NCBI GenBank assembly: GCA_964591105.1
Contig: CAZPZR010000016.1
Location: 1 to 31,452, forward strand
Length of the DNA: 31,452 bases
Origin: CAZPZR01 sp964591105
GTDB lineage: Bacteria; Bacillota; Clostridia; Lachnospirales; Lachnospiraceae
Direction: 5' to 3'
Part shown: one piece after another, positions 31,013 to 31,452 of the stretch
How the letters are laid out: the number at the start of each line of letters is the position of its first letter
Position numbering within the stretch: the stretch's first letter is position 1
The notes under the pieces: model-generated
The model's database searches: none
Seen by the model: the letters and a program-made list of their open reading frames with translations, nothing else
What the model was told of the DNA's origin: nothing
Position numbers and translations under genes: made by a program

Positions 31013-31452
31013 AATTTTATCCACGCTCCCACGAGAGGAGCGACAATGATAGCTGCCATTAATGAGTTCGAGAGACAATTTCAATCCACGCTCCCACGAG
31101 GGGAGCGACTATATATATCATCATGTATTCAAGGGGGGAGTTCTATTTCAATCCACGCTCCCACGAGGGGAGCGACTTAATTAGATGCTGTGGACTAAAG
31201 TTCTAACGTATTTCAATCCACGCTCCCACGAGGGGAGCGACGCCAACTGGTGAAGCGTTAGTATTCCTTCCAGAAATTTCAATCCACGCTCCCACGAGGG
31301 GAGCGACGGGCAACGCTGGCGAAGATGGCAGAATTGCTACAAATTTCAATCCACGCTCCCACGAGGGGAGCGACTGTGCTGAGACACACGCACGCGAGTA
31401 TTCTAATGATTTCAATCCACGCTCCCACGAGGGGAGCGACTTGCTTTTGTTC
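31013..31452 (-). CRISPR. Type I-C-like CRISPR array, trailer end (7 repeats visible, runs off the edge)
   Basis: Seven 32-bp repeats start at 31013, 31078, 31145, 31210, 31276, 31343 and 31409. Six full spacers of 33, 35, 33, 34, 35 and 34 bp lie between, with a partial seventh at the edge. Read on the minus strand, the repeat begins GTCGCTCCCC and ends GTGGATTGAAAT, with a 7-bp stem CGCTCCC/GGGAGCG; this is the type I-C repeat class. The leftmost repeat is degenerate at its minus-strand 3' end and has one stem change (31036). This marks the left side as the trailer, so the array is transcribed right to left and its leader lies beyond the window. Confidence 0.97.

Noticed and set aside
31203..31415. 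A 70-codon open frame on the minus strand at the right edge
   Set aside because: It runs through CRISPR repeats and spacers; the repeated peptide APLVGAWIEI is translated repeat sequence.
27762..31452. A complete type I-C CRISPR-Cas system
   Set aside because: Only cas4, cas1, cas2 and part of an array are present; no cas3, cas5, cas8c or cas7 frame exists in the window.

Overview
The window looks like a chromosomal segment of a low-GC, spore-forming gut Firmicute, most likely a Lachnospiraceae member. This rests on the gene families present (DUF5717/DUF5716 operon, DUF3791/DUF3990 trio, SleC-like cortex-lytic protein), the strong AGGAGG ribosome binding sites, sigma-A type promoters and one sigma-K type promoter. 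The genus is not established.

Layout. (1) 0-4 kb, minus strand: purB, then a polar amino acid ABC transporter operon (lipoprotein, permease, ATPase). (2) 4.0-9.4 kb, minus strand: a three-gene operon of unknown function. It encodes a 1099-aa DUF5717-type protein, a DUF5716-type protein that reads as a degenerate Hsp70-like fold, and a TPR-like protein. (3) 9.5-11.8 kb: a PLP-dependent aminotransferase/CobD-like enzyme, a small cupin, and a SleB-type cell wall hydrolase with a WalR-type operator. (4) 11.9-21.1 kb: a quinate/shikimate-type utilisation locus. A LysR regulator gene sits between two outward operons: on the minus strand an old-yellow-enzyme/dienoyl-CoA-reductase-like flavoenzyme plus a YdiB-like quinate/shikimate dehydrogenase; on the plus strand a YdiM/YdiN-like MFS transporter, type I AroD and a complete TRAP transporter. 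An identical 15-bp T-N11-A box lies about 65 bp upstream of both inferred start sites, which ties the two operons into one regulon. (5) 21.2-23.8 kb: a membrane-anchored transglutaminase-like protein and a SleC-like cortex-lytic protein with a sigma-K promoter. (6) 23.8-27.2 kb: a two-gene cassette (large adenosine-deaminase-like protein and S51 peptidase) bracketed by two identical 45-bp palindromes. (7) 27.3-31.45 kb: a small PH-like gene, CRISPR adaptation genes cas4-cas1-cas2, a translationally coupled DUF3791-DUF3990-DUF3791 trio, and the trailer end of a type I-C-like CRISPR array that runs off the right edge. No interference genes are inside the window.

Strongest candidates for something undescribed: the quinate/shikimate regulon that includes an enone-reductase-type flavoenzyme, the Hsp70-like/DUF5717/TPR operon, the adenosine-deaminase-like cassette between palindromes, and the unusual order in which an array and an ART-like gene trio precede cas4-1-2. 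All assignments come from reading the sequence by eye; no database search was run.
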